Assembly: GCA_001515945.1 (NCBI GenBank)
Contig: LOER01000026.1
Span: 62,001 to 126,000 of the forward strand
Direction: 5' to 3'
Source: Desulfitibacter sp. BRH_c19
GTDB lineage: Bacteria; Bacillota; DSM-16504; Desulfitibacterales; Desulfitibacteraceae
DNA length: 64,000 bases
Position 1 is the stretch's first letter; each line of letters opens with the position of its first letter. The notes under the pieces are model-generated. The model searched no databases and was not told where the DNA came from. It saw only the letters and a list, made by a program, of their open reading frames with translations. This document shows positions 16,830 through 25,569 of the stretch, in pieces. The position numbers were made by a program, and so were the translations under genes.

Positions 16830-19350
16830 AGTTCAAGAGCTTTTAGTAATAACTACAGAGGATTTCAACCTAACTATTAAGGGAGTACCCAGCAATAAAA
16901 CAGTTGAAGGGTTCAAGCTTCATTTAGATAATAGTGGAATTCCGATAAAAGCCAACTTGGAGATATCCCCTGGACATAATTCAGTTAAAGTGTATGACCC
17001 TTACTCATCTACAGGGCTTTCAGAATATGATGGAGGGAAGATTTCTCCTTGCTTTTTTGAGCGTACTAATTATGAAATTATTTTGGAGAGAAAAGAAGGA
17101 TGTAAAAAGAAGATTACAATTGACCATCTGAATAGAAAACTGAGAGAAGCAATCACTCCTACTGGAACAAGTGGGAGTATACTTTCAGGTATTGTAAATT
17201 TTAATGATGAAGTAGGATTCTCGCGTTTTGATGTTTTAGGCGATGTTTACATATTGCTCTCATTTGAAATTGAAGTTTTTCCTAGCAAGTTGGATTATAG
17301 GAAGGATTTTTGGATTTTACTCCAAGAAGTCAATGAGGAGATATATAATTTGGCATTTGATTTCTTAATGAAAACTAGTTTTGCTGCTTCCATTAGGAGT
17401 TCTAGAGATGATCCGTCCCAGGCGGAATTTTATTATATTATTAGTTCCATTTTTGATAAATTACATAATTCTCTAAACAGAGTTTGTAATCAACCCCATC
17501 ATAAAATTGTTAGGGTTAATAATATAGTATCACCAGAGAAAGTAAAGAAGACTGATACAAAAACCCTTAGTTGGATTAGCCGTAGGGCTCACCTTTTGCA
17601 GAAGTCTTCAACTGGTATAGATATAAATGGAACAAGATATATTCCAAGAAAGATTATTAACGGTAGAAAAGAATTAACATATGATACATACGAAAATCGA
17701 TTTTTAAAATGGATAATTAAGAAAATAGACAGCAAACTTCATGCCTTCCTACAGAAGTATGAAGGCATTTCAGATAAGAATTTGGAAGGTAAAGTAATCA
17801 ATAGTTGTAGGTTAATGAGAAAAAGGCTTAGAGCATTCTACAACAACAGCTTTCTAAAAGATGTTGGGGATTTATCTCAAATTGAACAGTTTTCATTGGT
17901 GATGCAAAATGCCCCAGGATATAAAGATGTGTATAAGTACTATTTAATGCTTTCAAAAGGTTTGAACATAAAGTCTGATCTATTTGATTTATCTATTAAA
18001 AACTTAGCTGAGCTTTACGAATACTGGTGTTTTCTAAAATTAAATTCTCTGTTACGAAAAAGATATATTATGGAGAAAAACTCTATGCTTTCCATAGATA
18101 GAAATGGTATGGTAGTAACCCTAGCGAAGGGGCAAAAATCCGAGCTAGTATACCTAAATCCAAAGCATAACGAAAGGATTAGGGTTATATATAATAAAAA
18201 GTTTATTGATCTACCAACAATTGCTCAAGCTCCTGATAATATGCTCATTTTAGAAAAGTCCAAATCTAGAACTAATTTTTACTATATTTTTGATGCAAAA
18301 TATCGGATAAGTAATGATGATCAATACATAAGAACTTTTAACCAGCCTGGTCCACCTGAGGATGCAATCAATTCTATGCATCGTTATAGAGATGCTATAG
18401 TTTCTGCAGTTGAAAATAAGTCTGATTTTCAACGAAATATATTTGGAGCATTTATCCTATTCCCCCATAACGATGAATTAATGTTTTCTGGTAGAAAAGA
18501 AAAACAAGCAAACAAGTTTTTTGAGAGTATTGAAAAAGTAAGCATAGGGGCGTTGCCCTTTTTACCTAGCCAAACTACCCTTGTCGAAGAGTTTTTAGAT
18601 GAATTACTGTTGGAATCTCATAATACTTCATTTGAGAGGTCAATAGTCCAAGAAGGAGCAGAGGAATATTCAACAACTGAAGCTAATAAACGTAATGTAT
18701 TAATTGGTCCATTAGGAAGAAAAGATCAGCTTCAGGTTTGCCTTGACAATGACATTTACTACACATATTTAAAGGAAGTACAGTCCATCTTGAAAGATTT
18801 GGAATATGTTGCTATATATCAGTCAAAGGCTAAGTTCAAAAATTCTATAGAACAGGGAATTTTGCATTATGGTAGAATTAAGAATTTGGATATTCTTAGA
18901 AGGTCAGAATTAATAGAAATGCCAGCGAGAGGCAAATATGATCAACTAATTGTAAAGTTCCATGTGGAAAGATGGATAAAAAGGGATCCAAGAATAATAC
19001 CTGCTGGTTACGGTCCTGCTAGCCCTCAATGTACCAGTTGGTCTCTATTTGAGGAAGCCAGAGTTTATCCAGAATTACATTTAGCGAATAAAGCTGAAAT
19101 AAGATTATGGCGAGAACTAAAACGTTTTGATGAAAGAGGCAAGATTAAGTTTCCTAAACAGCAAATAGATAGCCAAGATGTTATAGAATTGCTGGAGTTT
19201 CCTGGGCTTGTAGTGGAGAGAAATAAAAATGATGGGTTTAATATTAATATTAATGGAAAAGAAAAGGAGTATTCTTTTGATACTTTAAATCAACGTCCTG
19301 GAAAAATTATAAAAGAGATATTAAAAATGTGGTATGGGGATTGTGGATAG
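16804..19350 (+). CDS. DUF2357-type PD-(D/E)XK nuclease partner of McrB
   Basis: This is a large 848-residue partner of the McrB-like ATPase. The middle part shows LAELYEYWCFLKL and YYIFDAKYR (Asp and Lys near residues 498-500), then SMHRYRDAI. That is the DUF2357/DUF524 PD-(D/E)XK pattern found in McrC-like subunits. From about residue 635 a separate domain begins (YVAIYQSKAKF, ILHYGRIKN), which resembles PUA/EVE-like modified-base readers only loosely. GAGGAGG lies ten bases before ATG 16804 inside the McrB-like gene. The pair probably cuts foreign or modified DNA; target specificity is unknown. Confidence 0.75.
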   Translation: MALPPSGSKVQELLVITTEDFNLTIKGVPSNKTVEGFKLHLDNSGIPIKANLEISPGHNSVKVYDPYSSTGLSEYDGGKISPCFFERTNYEIILERKEGCKKKITIDHLNRKLREAITPTGTSGSILSGIVNFNDEVGFSRFDVLGDVYILLSFEIEVFPSKLDYRKDFWILLQEVNEEIYNLAFDFLMKTSFAASIRSSRDDPSQAEFYYIISSIFDKLHNSLNRVCNQPHHKIVRVNNIVSPEKVKKTDTKTLSWISRRAHLLQKSSTGIDINGTRYIPRKIINGRKELTYDTYENRFLKWIIKKIDSKLHAFLQKYEGISDKNLEGKVINSCRLMRKRLRAFYNNSFLKDVGDLSQIEQFSLVMQNAPGYKDVYKYYLMLSKGLNIKSDLFDLSIKNLAELYEYWCFLKLNSLLRKRYIMEKNSMLSIDRNGMVVTLAKGQKSELVYLNPKHNERIRVIYNKKFIDLPTIAQAPDNMLILEKSKSRTNFYYIFDAKYRISNDDQYIRTFNQPGPPEDAINSMHRYRDAIVSAVENKSDFQRNIFGAFILFPHNDELMFSGRKEKQANKFFESIEKVSIGALPFLPSQTTLVEEFLDELLLESHNTSFERSIVQEGAEEYSTTEANKRNVLIGPLGRKDQLQVCLDNDIYYTYLKEVQSILKDLEYVAIYQSKAKFKNSIEQGILHYGRIKNLDILRRSELIEMPARGKYDQLIVKFHVERWIKRDPRIIPAGYGPASPQCTSWSLFEEARVYPELHLANKAEIRLWRELKRFDERGKIKFPKQQIDSQDVIELLEFPGLVVERNKNDGFNININGKEKEYSFDTLNQRPGKIIKEILKMWYGDCG

Positions 19351-19406
19351 GAGCACCTCAATATTATAGAAGATATGACTGTCTTCCATGGAAAAGGAGA
19401 AGATGA

Positions 19407-19796
19407 ATGAAACGGTGCGTTTTTTGTGAAATATCCTATAAAGAAATTTTAATAGAAAATGAATTAGCTGTTGCCTTCTATGATAAGTTTCCTGTAAATC
19501 ATGGTCATGTTCTGATAATTCCTAAAAGACATGTAGAAACTTTATTTGATGCTTCTTTCGAGGAATTGCAAGATATTAATAAACTAATATTTGAAGTAAA
19601 AAATTTTTTGGAAGATAAATATAAACCCGATGGATATAATATTGGAATTAATGTAGGTGAAGCAGCTGGACAAACAATATTTCATCTGCATTATCATATA
19701 ATGCCCAGGTATGTAGGTGATGTAGAGGATCCCAGGGGAGGAATAAGAAATATAAAGAAAAGCTTGGTTCAATATTTGGACGATGGGGAGGAGTAG
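19407..19796 (+). CDS. HIT-family (histidine triad) hydrolase
   Basis: The 129-residue protein has CVFCEI at the start (zinc-binding CxxC of some HIT proteins), HGHVLIIPKRH in the middle and the catalytic triad FHLHYHIMPR near residue 98. This is the Hint/Fhit-like fold acting on nucleoside phosphoramidates or dinucleotides. GGAGA precedes ATG 19407. It lies 56 bases after the nuclease gene with no terminator between them, so it may share the transcript. A metabolic role is as likely as a defence role. Confidence 0.92.
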   Translation: MKRCVFCEISYKEILIENELAVAFYDKFPVNHGHVLIIPKRHVETLFDASFEELQDINKLIFEVKNFLEDKYKPDGYNIGINVGEAAGQTIFHLHYHIMPRYVGDVEDPRGGIRNIKKSLVQYLDDGEE

Positions 19797-19843
19797 ATGT
19801 AAGTTAGTCAAAATTGTTTTTTTGTAGTACCGTGCATCATTTA

Positions 19844-19880
19844 GAAGCCTTATATAAGATTATAGGCTTCTTCTTCTGTT
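19844..19880 (+). terminator. Terminator after HIT gene
   Basis: GAAGCCT (19844-19850) pairs with AGGCTTC (19864-19870), followed by a T-rich run. It ends the McrBC/HIT unit. From here to 20201 only the short frame at 19975 is seen. Confidence 0.7.
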
Positions 19881-19974
19881 TTTCTTATAATAGGCTAATT
19901 TAGAAGCAAGTAGTATATTTGCGTTTTTAGTTTGTATTACCAGACATAGAAATAATGTCTTATTTAGGAGGAAT

Positions 19975-20061
19975 ATGGAAAAGTTTGACGAATGTAGCTC
20001 TTATAATGAATATTCATACTTATTTAGCTGTATATTAGGTTTTCTTGACATGAGTAGATGA
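19975..20061 (+). CDS. Possible 28-residue small ORF with strong ribosome site
   Basis: ATG 19975 follows AGGAGGAAT at ideal spacing and opens a 28-codon frame with a short hydrophobic segment (LFSCILGFLDM). It could be a small peptide gene or the start of a gene whose body has been lost, as the downstream sequence is non-coding. Nothing identifies its function. Confidence 0.25.
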   Translation: MEKFDECSSYNEYSYLFSCILGFLDMSR

Positions 20062-20201
20062 TACCGGTGAATATTCAATTATATAAAATCCCATTACACA
20101 AAAAGATAGCAGGATTGATAATCTATTCAGGGATATAACTTGAATCAAGTTGGGGTCTAAATAGAGTTTCAACTAAATGTAGGCAAGCTGGGGGTATAAA
20201 G

Positions 20202-20638
20202 TTGACAAATAAACATAGATCTATAGATACTATATATTCTACAGGTAAAGTGTTTGTTTTGAAGGAATAGATCATGTAGGTAAATCAATGATTGTGACCA
20301 AATTGAGCGAACGCTTGAAAGATATGAATATCGATTATTCTGCTTATAGTTTTCCGGGTAAAGAGAGCCGTACATTAGGTGCAATTGTGTACGATTTGCA
20401 TCACAATCAAGAAGCCTTTGTTGATAAACAAATTGACGCATTAAGCTTACAAATTCTACATGTGGCCGCACATATCGATACGATAAAAAATAGAATTATT
20501 CCCGATTTGAAAGCGGGAAAGATTGTTCTTTTGGATAGATTTTGGTGGTCAACTTATGCCTATGGAGTTGCAAATGGTATTAATAAAAGTATACTTAAGG
20601 ATATTATTTTACCAGAAAAAAAGTACTTAGAAAGGTAG
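20202..20638 (+). pseudogene. Thymidylate-kinase-like gene, frameshifted and short
   Basis: The main frame encodes FEGIDHVGKSM (P-loop of thymidylate kinase) and LDRFWWSTYAYG (the DRX region). It has no start codon in frame and ends after about 130 residues, whereas the family is about 200. A start with a good ribosome site (GGGGG before TTG 20202) lies in another frame, which reads into VFV just before FEGID. One missing T near 20256-20261 would join the two. I read it as a decayed nucleotide kinase that preceded the TIR-like gene, though a sequencing error is possible. Confidence 0.7.
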
Positions 20639-20739
20639 CAATATGATGGTAATTAATAATGCCACTATTAATGTATGTAATATGATGTTTATGATAACAG
20701 TTGAAACACGAACTCGAAAAAATAGAAGGGGGAATTAGA

Positions 20740-21276
20740 ATGTCTGATGTTAAACATCGAGCTTTTATCTCATATCATCATGATGATCAAGAGGAAGTGG
20801 ACGATTTCTTAACTACGTTCAGTGATGAACGAAACGTATTCACTTACAGAGCGGTTGGAGCAATGAGCGACGATATTATCAATAGTGATAATCCCGAATA
20901 TGTGATGAGTCAAATAAGACAGAAATATTTGAAAGATTCTACTGTAACGATTGTACTCATCGGAAAATGTACATGGGCACGTCGTTATGTCGATTGGGAG
21001 ATTAAAACTAGTTTGCGTCGTGGAAGTTATACTCCGAACGGTCTAATAGGTATTTTATTATCTTCAATGGGAAATACAGCTAAGCCCCCCAAACGTCTTA
21101 AAGCTAATTTGATAGGAGACAATGCGGACGAAGGGTATGCAAGGTGGTATACATATCCAAAGCGAAAAGATAGCTTGCAAAACTGGATAGAGGATGCATT
21201 TCAAGCACGACAATCGCGGGCTGACCTAATAATTAATTCAGCAGACATGTTCAAAAATAATCGTTCATGTGATTAG
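20740..21276 (+). CDS. TIR-like (DUF1863/ThsB-type) protein
   Basis: The 178-residue protein starts at ATG 20740 with GAAGGGGG about eight bases before. It shows the TIR-like fold of the MTH538/ThsB family: AFISYHHDDQEEVDDF at the start, then STVTIVLIGKCTW, then YVDWEIKTSL with Glu87 as the likely catalytic residue. Members make a cyclic ADP-ribose-type signal from NAD+ or otherwise act in antiphage signalling (Thoeris ThsB). No ThsA-like effector is seen. The next gene encodes a membrane protein that may be the effector. Confidence 0.8.
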   Translation: MSDVKHRAFISYHHDDQEEVDDFLTTFSDERNVFTYRAVGAMSDDIINSDNPEYVMSQIRQKYLKDSTVTIVLIGKCTWARRYVDWEIKTSLRRGSYTPNGLIGILLSSMGNTAKPPKRLKANLIGDNADEGYARWYTYPKRKDSLQNWIEDAFQARQSRADLIINSADMFKNNRSCD

Positions 21277-21330
21277 TAAGGGGGGATATGTACGAAAGAA
21301 GTAGTTTCAATCACATTTAATGCTTGGAAG

Positions 21331-21930
21331 TTGGAGATTCATATCTCACTACTTTTTTTGCTTGTATTATTATTAATGTTTTTTCTATGGAAGCAAGTTA
21401 CATTACGCCGTTTTGGACATCACGAAGTAGTTGAATTAGAAATTACTCTTGGTGGAATGGGGAGAATGTTAATTAAACCAAGTTATGATGAAATGAGGAT
21501 AGCACATAAGGCTTGGGTAGAGTTATCAACTCGTAAGGCAGGCCTTCTTTTTGATGAAGAAGACGATGTAATTGTTGAAGTTTATGATTCATGGTATCAG
21601 CTATTTCGGGAAATGAGGGTGCTAGTTAAGGAAATCCCTATTGAAAGAATCAGGACACAAAAAAGTACTGGTCAACTTGTTAAAGTGTTAATTGGAGCAC
21701 TAAATAAAGGGTTGCGCCCACATCTTACAAGATGGCAAGCTAAATTTCGTAGGTGGTATGAATGGCGTATAGAACAAGAGAATAAAAATGATGGTATGCT
21801 AACGCCACAGGAGTTGCAACGGGAATATCCTCATTATGAACAGTTAAAAGAAGAGCTAAAAATTATCAATGTTGAGCTAATTCAGTACGTTAATGAACTT
21901 GAAAAGCTTGCACATGGTGATAAACCCTGA
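21331..21930 (+). CDS. Membrane-anchored partner of the TIR-like protein
   Basis: The protein has one N-terminal membrane helix (about residues 6-20) and a soluble part of about 175 residues rich in basic and aromatic residues (RWQAKFRRWYEWRIEQENK), with helical character toward the end. Only TTG 21331 is available in frame. A good GGGGGG-ATG lies at 21288, but it is out of frame by one base. The frame before the TTG is open and reads TKEVVSITFNAWKLE, so a one-base insertion or an error may have hidden the true start. No known family is recognised. It is a plausible membrane effector or anchor. Confidence 0.6.
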   Translation: MEIHISLLFLLVLLLMFFLWKQVTLRRFGHHEVVELEITLGGMGRMLIKPSYDEMRIAHKAWVELSTRKAGLLFDEEDDVIVEVYDSWYQLFREMRVLVKEIPIERIRTQKSTGQLVKVLIGALNKGLRPHLTRWQAKFRRWYEWRIEQENKNDGMLTPQELQREYPHYEQLKEELKIINVELIQYVNELEKLAHGDKP

Positions 21931-21976
21931 TTTATCCTACACAATGATAAGAATTCTAGTAACTAATATTAGAGAT

Positions 21977-22080
21977 ACTTAAACGTGGTTTAAGTGGGAT
22001 GACCCTATAAAGTATGCTTGAAGCCCGGGGTGCGGTAGTCCTGCAAGCCGGGCCAGTCGGGATTTGCAGAATGAGTCTGA
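21977..22080. other. GC-rich structured stretch, possible RNA
   Basis: ACTTAAAC and GTTTAAGT form a perfect 8-bp hairpin around GTG (21977-21995). About 28 bases on, GCCCGG (22023-22028) pairs with CCGGGC (22048-22053), enclosing a GCGG/CCTGC mini-stem. The block is clearly more GC-rich than its flanks, has no coding frame, and lies between two putative defence cassettes. It could be a small RNA, an intron or mobile-element fragment, or a leader; none can be chosen. Confidence 0.4.
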
Positions 22081-22210
22081 TGTTTTAATTGTTGAGCTTT
22101 TGTTTAAGTATTTCATTTAAAATTGGAATAATCTACCTTTGCAATGCTTTTAAATAATTGGGATTATGATATAATAAAATTGATATACATGCTTTGAAAG
22201 GGGTGGAAGA

Positions 22211-23062
22211 ATGAATTCAAATAACAATATAGTTTTGAATAGAGTTTTCACCCGAAATATGTTTACTGATTTGCTCACGGAGCAGTCGAATAGTGCATAC
22301 GGTGAAGTTATTAAACGATATATTGAAAACATTGGTACGAAAAGCAATAAAATCCTCATAAGTGAAATATATAATATTATGTCACATAGTTATAGAAACG
22401 AGTATATATATAAAAATACATTACTAAACAAATTGTTAATTGCCAAACATAGCTTGAGAACGACCACGGCTTTAACGGAGATACCAATTAGTAAATCAAA
22501 AGCTGACTTCTTATTAATAAATGAAAAAGCTGTTATTTATGAGATCAAAACAGAATTGGATAGTTTTGATCGTCTTGAAAGCCAATTGAACGATTACTAT
22601 AAAGCTTTTGATCATGTTTGTGTAGTAAGTTGTGAAGAGAATCAAAAGAAGTTAGAAATATTATTAAAAGACACCCCTGTTGGTATTTATATTTTGACTA
22701 AAAGTAATAGGCTCAGGTACAAAAAAGAACCTGTTAGAGATGGCTCAAACTTAGATTCAAAAGTTATGTTTAAGATTTTAAGGAAAAAGGAATTTGAGAA
22801 TATTATCAATACTGATTACGGAGAACTTCCTAAGGTAACGCAAGTAAATCATTATAATGAATGTTACAAGCTTTTTAAAAATATAAAAATCGACATTGCA
22901 TACCAATATATGTTAAATGAGCTTAAAAAGAGAGCTACAATAGAAATCGAGGAATATAAAGATATTCCTTATGAATTGAAATTTTTAGCATATTTCTCAA
23001 AATATAAAAAGTCTGACTATAGGAAGTTAAATAATTTCTTAAATAATAAATTTGGAGGATAA
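22211..23062 (+). CDS. sce7726-family protein (PD-(D/E)XK-like)
   Basis: The 283-residue protein carries a nuclease-like core: SKADFLLINEKAVIYEIKTE, with Asp99, Glu111 and Lys113 in D...ExK order, followed by LESQLNDYYKAFDHVCVV. This is typical of the sce7726 family. GAAAGGGG precedes ATG 22211, and TATAAT at 22170-22175 may be a -10. The family lies beside sce7725-type genes in many bacteria, as here. It is presumably a nuclease or a nuclease-derived binding protein; its target is unknown. Confidence 0.8.
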   Translation: MNSNNNIVLNRVFTRNMFTDLLTEQSNSAYGEVIKRYIENIGTKSNKILISEIYNIMSHSYRNEYIYKNTLLNKLLIAKHSLRTTTALTEIPISKSKADFLLINEKAVIYEIKTELDSFDRLESQLNDYYKAFDHVCVVSCEENQKKLEILLKDTPVGIYILTKSNRLRYKKEPVRDGSNLDSKVMFKILRKKEFENIINTDYGELPKVTQVNHYNECYKLFKNIKIDIAYQYMLNELKKRATIEIEEYKDIPYELKFLAYFSKYKKSDYRKLNNFLNNKFGG

Positions 23063-23066
23063 CTTT

Positions 23067-24002
23067 ATGTATTTCCCATATTTACGTGGAAGACAATATG
23101 AGTTGCTTGCTTTATGCGAGTTAGTTGATGCTGACCGCATCGGAGATTATATTATACCAATAATTGAGCCAGTAAAACTATCCTCTACATTCAATAGAGT
23201 TCTGAGTTCTTTTATAAATAATGGGAAGAAAATAGCCGTTATTCATAATCCACAGGTAGGATCTTTTCCTAATGACCTAGAAGATGAAAAGAAAAATGTA
23301 TATAGAGAGAAATATGAAGATTTATTGAAAAATGATTTAATTATTAAAGCTCATATTTTAAATAGCAGTTCAAAGAGAGAAATTAAGGATTTTGAAACAC
23401 AAGGGTTTGATAAAAAAGATTTATTGGTAATATGTAATAACCGCGATTATATAGATTTATTTTTCGAAGTATTTTCCGTAGTAATTCCATATTATACGCT
23501 TATCCCGGACGAAAGTGTTTTTAGACGTAAAATTAAAAGAAACAAGGTTCTCCTCGATGATAAATTTGAAAAACAAAATAGGAATATTGATTATGTAGAG
23601 GTTTTTGATGAGGCCTTCTCAGATGATCATTTGTATTATAAAGATGATGGTTTTATAGCATTTTCAGACTATTCTATTGTAGGGGACAATTATTTAGAAG
23701 CAGGCTTTGCACCATATGCTGTAGCATTACATATTGTGTATTTTGCTGAAGATCAGAGTTTACGAGTTAGGCACTTCGTATCTAATTCCAATGAAGATAT
23801 AACAAACCCAGCAGGAAAGTTTTATGAAGCATTAATAAAACTAAATGATTGGGATAAGGCACATGAAATGGATACAGCTGGCTTGACAGGACTATTAACT
23901 CATTTCGAGAATGAAACATATCCAGGTTTAGGAACGGTAAAGAAACTCTCAATGATGCATCATATCGAATTGCTTGGGCAATATCTTGATGGAGTGGAGT
24001 AA
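23067..24002 (+). CDS. sce7725-family protein
   Basis: The 311-residue protein starts at ATG 23067, with GGAGG at the end of the preceding gene and four bases after its stop. It begins MYFPYLRGRQYELLAL and shows IIPIIEPVKL, PYYTLIPDES and a conserved-looking GDNYLEAGFAPYAVALHI block. These are hallmarks of the sce7725 family, reminiscent of TIM-barrel or beta-family proteins of phage and defence loci (inference). It always seems to travel with sce7726. It probably recognises or processes something for the cassette. Confidence 0.75.
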   Translation: MYFPYLRGRQYELLALCELVDADRIGDYIIPIIEPVKLSSTFNRVLSSFINNGKKIAVIHNPQVGSFPNDLEDEKKNVYREKYEDLLKNDLIIKAHILNSSSKREIKDFETQGFDKKDLLVICNNRDYIDLFFEVFSVVIPYYTLIPDESVFRRKIKRNKVLLDDKFEKQNRNIDYVEVFDEAFSDDHLYYKDDGFIAFSDYSIVGDNYLEAGFAPYAVALHIVYFAEDQSLRVRHFVSNSNEDITNPAGKFYEALIKLNDWDKAHEMDTAGLTGLLTHFENETYPGLGTVKKLSMMHHIELLGQYLDGVE

Positions 24003-24004
24003 AG

Positions 24005-25072
24005 ATGATATGTTGTGAAAAGTGCTTTAGTGATATAGAAATCAAAGCTGTGGTTAGTAGCTTAGGGGAAAAGGGTATATGTGAATTATGCGGAAAAAGG
24101 AATGTATTTATTTATAATACAGATACAAACAATGAATTAGCTGAGATGTTTGATGATTTGTTGAATATATATACTACTAAAGAAGATTTACCTGTTGATT
24201 ATCCTCTTGAGAATGTAAATCTTTTGAAAGATGAGCTTTGTAGACGGTGGAATATTTTCAGTATTGAAAGCGATCTAGCATATAGAGCAATTACTAGTAT
24301 CTGTCAGGAGAAATATGAAGAACATCCAGAAATATTTGATGGTCCAATAGGGATTTTAGAATTAAATCAAAAAGAATTTCTTAAAGAACATTCTATTATA
24401 AAAAACTTTGAATGGGAAAATTTTGTTGAAGGGATCAAGACTCAAAATCGTTTCCATACAGATTACATAAACAAAGAAGTATTATTCTCTTTCTGCAATT
24501 ATATAAGAAAAACATATAAGGTCGGGACTGAATTCTACAGAGCAAGGATCTGCTCAAATGAGTTGGGATTTACTATTGACCAAATGGGTGCACCTCCTGT
24601 TGGAAAAGCCACAGCTGGAAGAGCCAACCCTATGGGAATAAGTTGTCTATATCTTGCAGATAGCGGTGAAACAGCTCTTAATGAAATAAGAGCGGGTGTT
24701 TATGACTATGTGGCTATAGGAAAGTTTGTACTTCAAAAAGAGATTGAAGTTGTCAACCTAACCCTAGTGGATCAGATTAGCCCTTTCTGGGGGATGGACA
24801 ATACAATTCATGCAGTAAATAAAAAATATCTACAGAAAATAGGTATAGATATCGCAAAACCTCTCCGTAGATATGACAGTCCGCTTGATTATTTACCAAC
24901 ACAATATATTAGTGATTTTATAAAAAGCAGAGGTTTTGACGGCATAGAGTATAAAAGTACGATGAACAAAGATGGCTTTAACCTTGCCATATTCGATGAA
25001 AGACTATTTAAATGCATAACGGTAGGCGTTTATGATATTCGAGAGTTGAAGTATACTTATGATAAAATATAG
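24005..25072 (+). CDS. RES-domain protein with zinc ribbon and HEPN/RES N-terminus
   Basis: The 355-residue protein opens with a zinc-ribbon-like CxxC...CxxC (CCEKC and CELCGK), then a helical N-terminal region of about 130 residues. A RES domain follows: FYRARICSNE (Arg, about residue 180), YLADSGETALNEIRAG (Glu, about 225) and DGIEYKSTMN (Ser, about 318). RES domains of toxins such as MbcT degrade NAD+, so this is a likely NAD+-depleting effector. It begins two bases after sce7725. No separate antitoxin gene is seen, so control may lie in sce7725/sce7726 or the N-terminus. A terminator follows. Confidence 0.82.
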   Translation: MICCEKCFSDIEIKAVVSSLGEKGICELCGKRNVFIYNTDTNNELAEMFDDLLNIYTTKEDLPVDYPLENVNLLKDELCRRWNIFSIESDLAYRAITSICQEKYEEHPEIFDGPIGILELNQKEFLKEHSIIKNFEWENFVEGIKTQNRFHTDYINKEVLFSFCNYIRKTYKVGTEFYRARICSNELGFTIDQMGAPPVGKATAGRANPMGISCLYLADSGETALNEIRAGVYDYVAIGKFVLQKEIEVVNLTLVDQISPFWGMDNTIHAVNKKYLQKIGIDIAKPLRRYDSPLDYLPTQYISDFIKSRGFDGIEYKSTMNKDGFNLAIFDERLFKCITVGVYDIRELKYTYDKI

Positions 25073-25082
25073 TAATTATTAG

Positions 25083-25137
25083 CAAGTCTTAGGGTTTATG
25101 AGATATTTCCTGTTCCTCAAAGACTTGTTTTATTTTT
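25083..25137 (+). terminator. Terminator of the RES cassette
   Basis: CAAGTCTT (25083-25090) pairs with AAGACTTG (25120-25127), followed by TTTTATTTTTT. The loop contains a small inner stem. Confidence 0.65.
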
Positions 25138-25292
25138 TCAGCAAGAGATGCTCAGACAGCTTAAGGGTGCGATGTCCTGTCGAATATTCTAGCTTAGGGG
25201 GACTCATCCTTCAGATAACGAGCATTTATAAAAGCCTCTAAAGCACTCAGTAATAATAAAGAAGGCAAGCAGAATAATATAAATTAAAGGCT

Positions 25293-25428
25293 AATTGGAT
25301 GGATTTTGATGCAAGTCCAATTGCAGCAGGTAAAAGCATGGATGAGGTACTGGTTGGTTTCTAACCAAAATCTGAAAAATTAATTCTTTAGAGAAATAGC
25401 AATTAGTAATACTGGAGCTACGTTGTAG
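25293..25428 (+). pseudogene. C-terminal remnant of UxaA/GarD-type dehydratase
   Basis: In one frame the DNA reads NWMDFDASPIAAGKSMDEV and then a stop (25362-25364). In another frame it reads REIAISNTGATL and then a stop at 25426. These match in order the last about 45 residues of altronate/galactarate dehydratases (FDAG.IAEGKS.EEV and REIAIFKTGVTL). The gene has lost everything upstream and carries a frameshift. The 150 bases before it show nothing else I can read. It is a scar of a sugar-acid catabolic gene. Confidence 0.7.
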
Positions 25429-25569
25429 CACAATAGTCATTAAAATGGATATTACTGTTTTGTCATTAGAAAACTAAATAAGGAATAAAAGACCTAATTA
25501 TACGAAAGGTATTCCATTCTTGGTGAAGAATAATCTATAATGCAAAAAAAAGCGGGAGGTCTAAATAAT

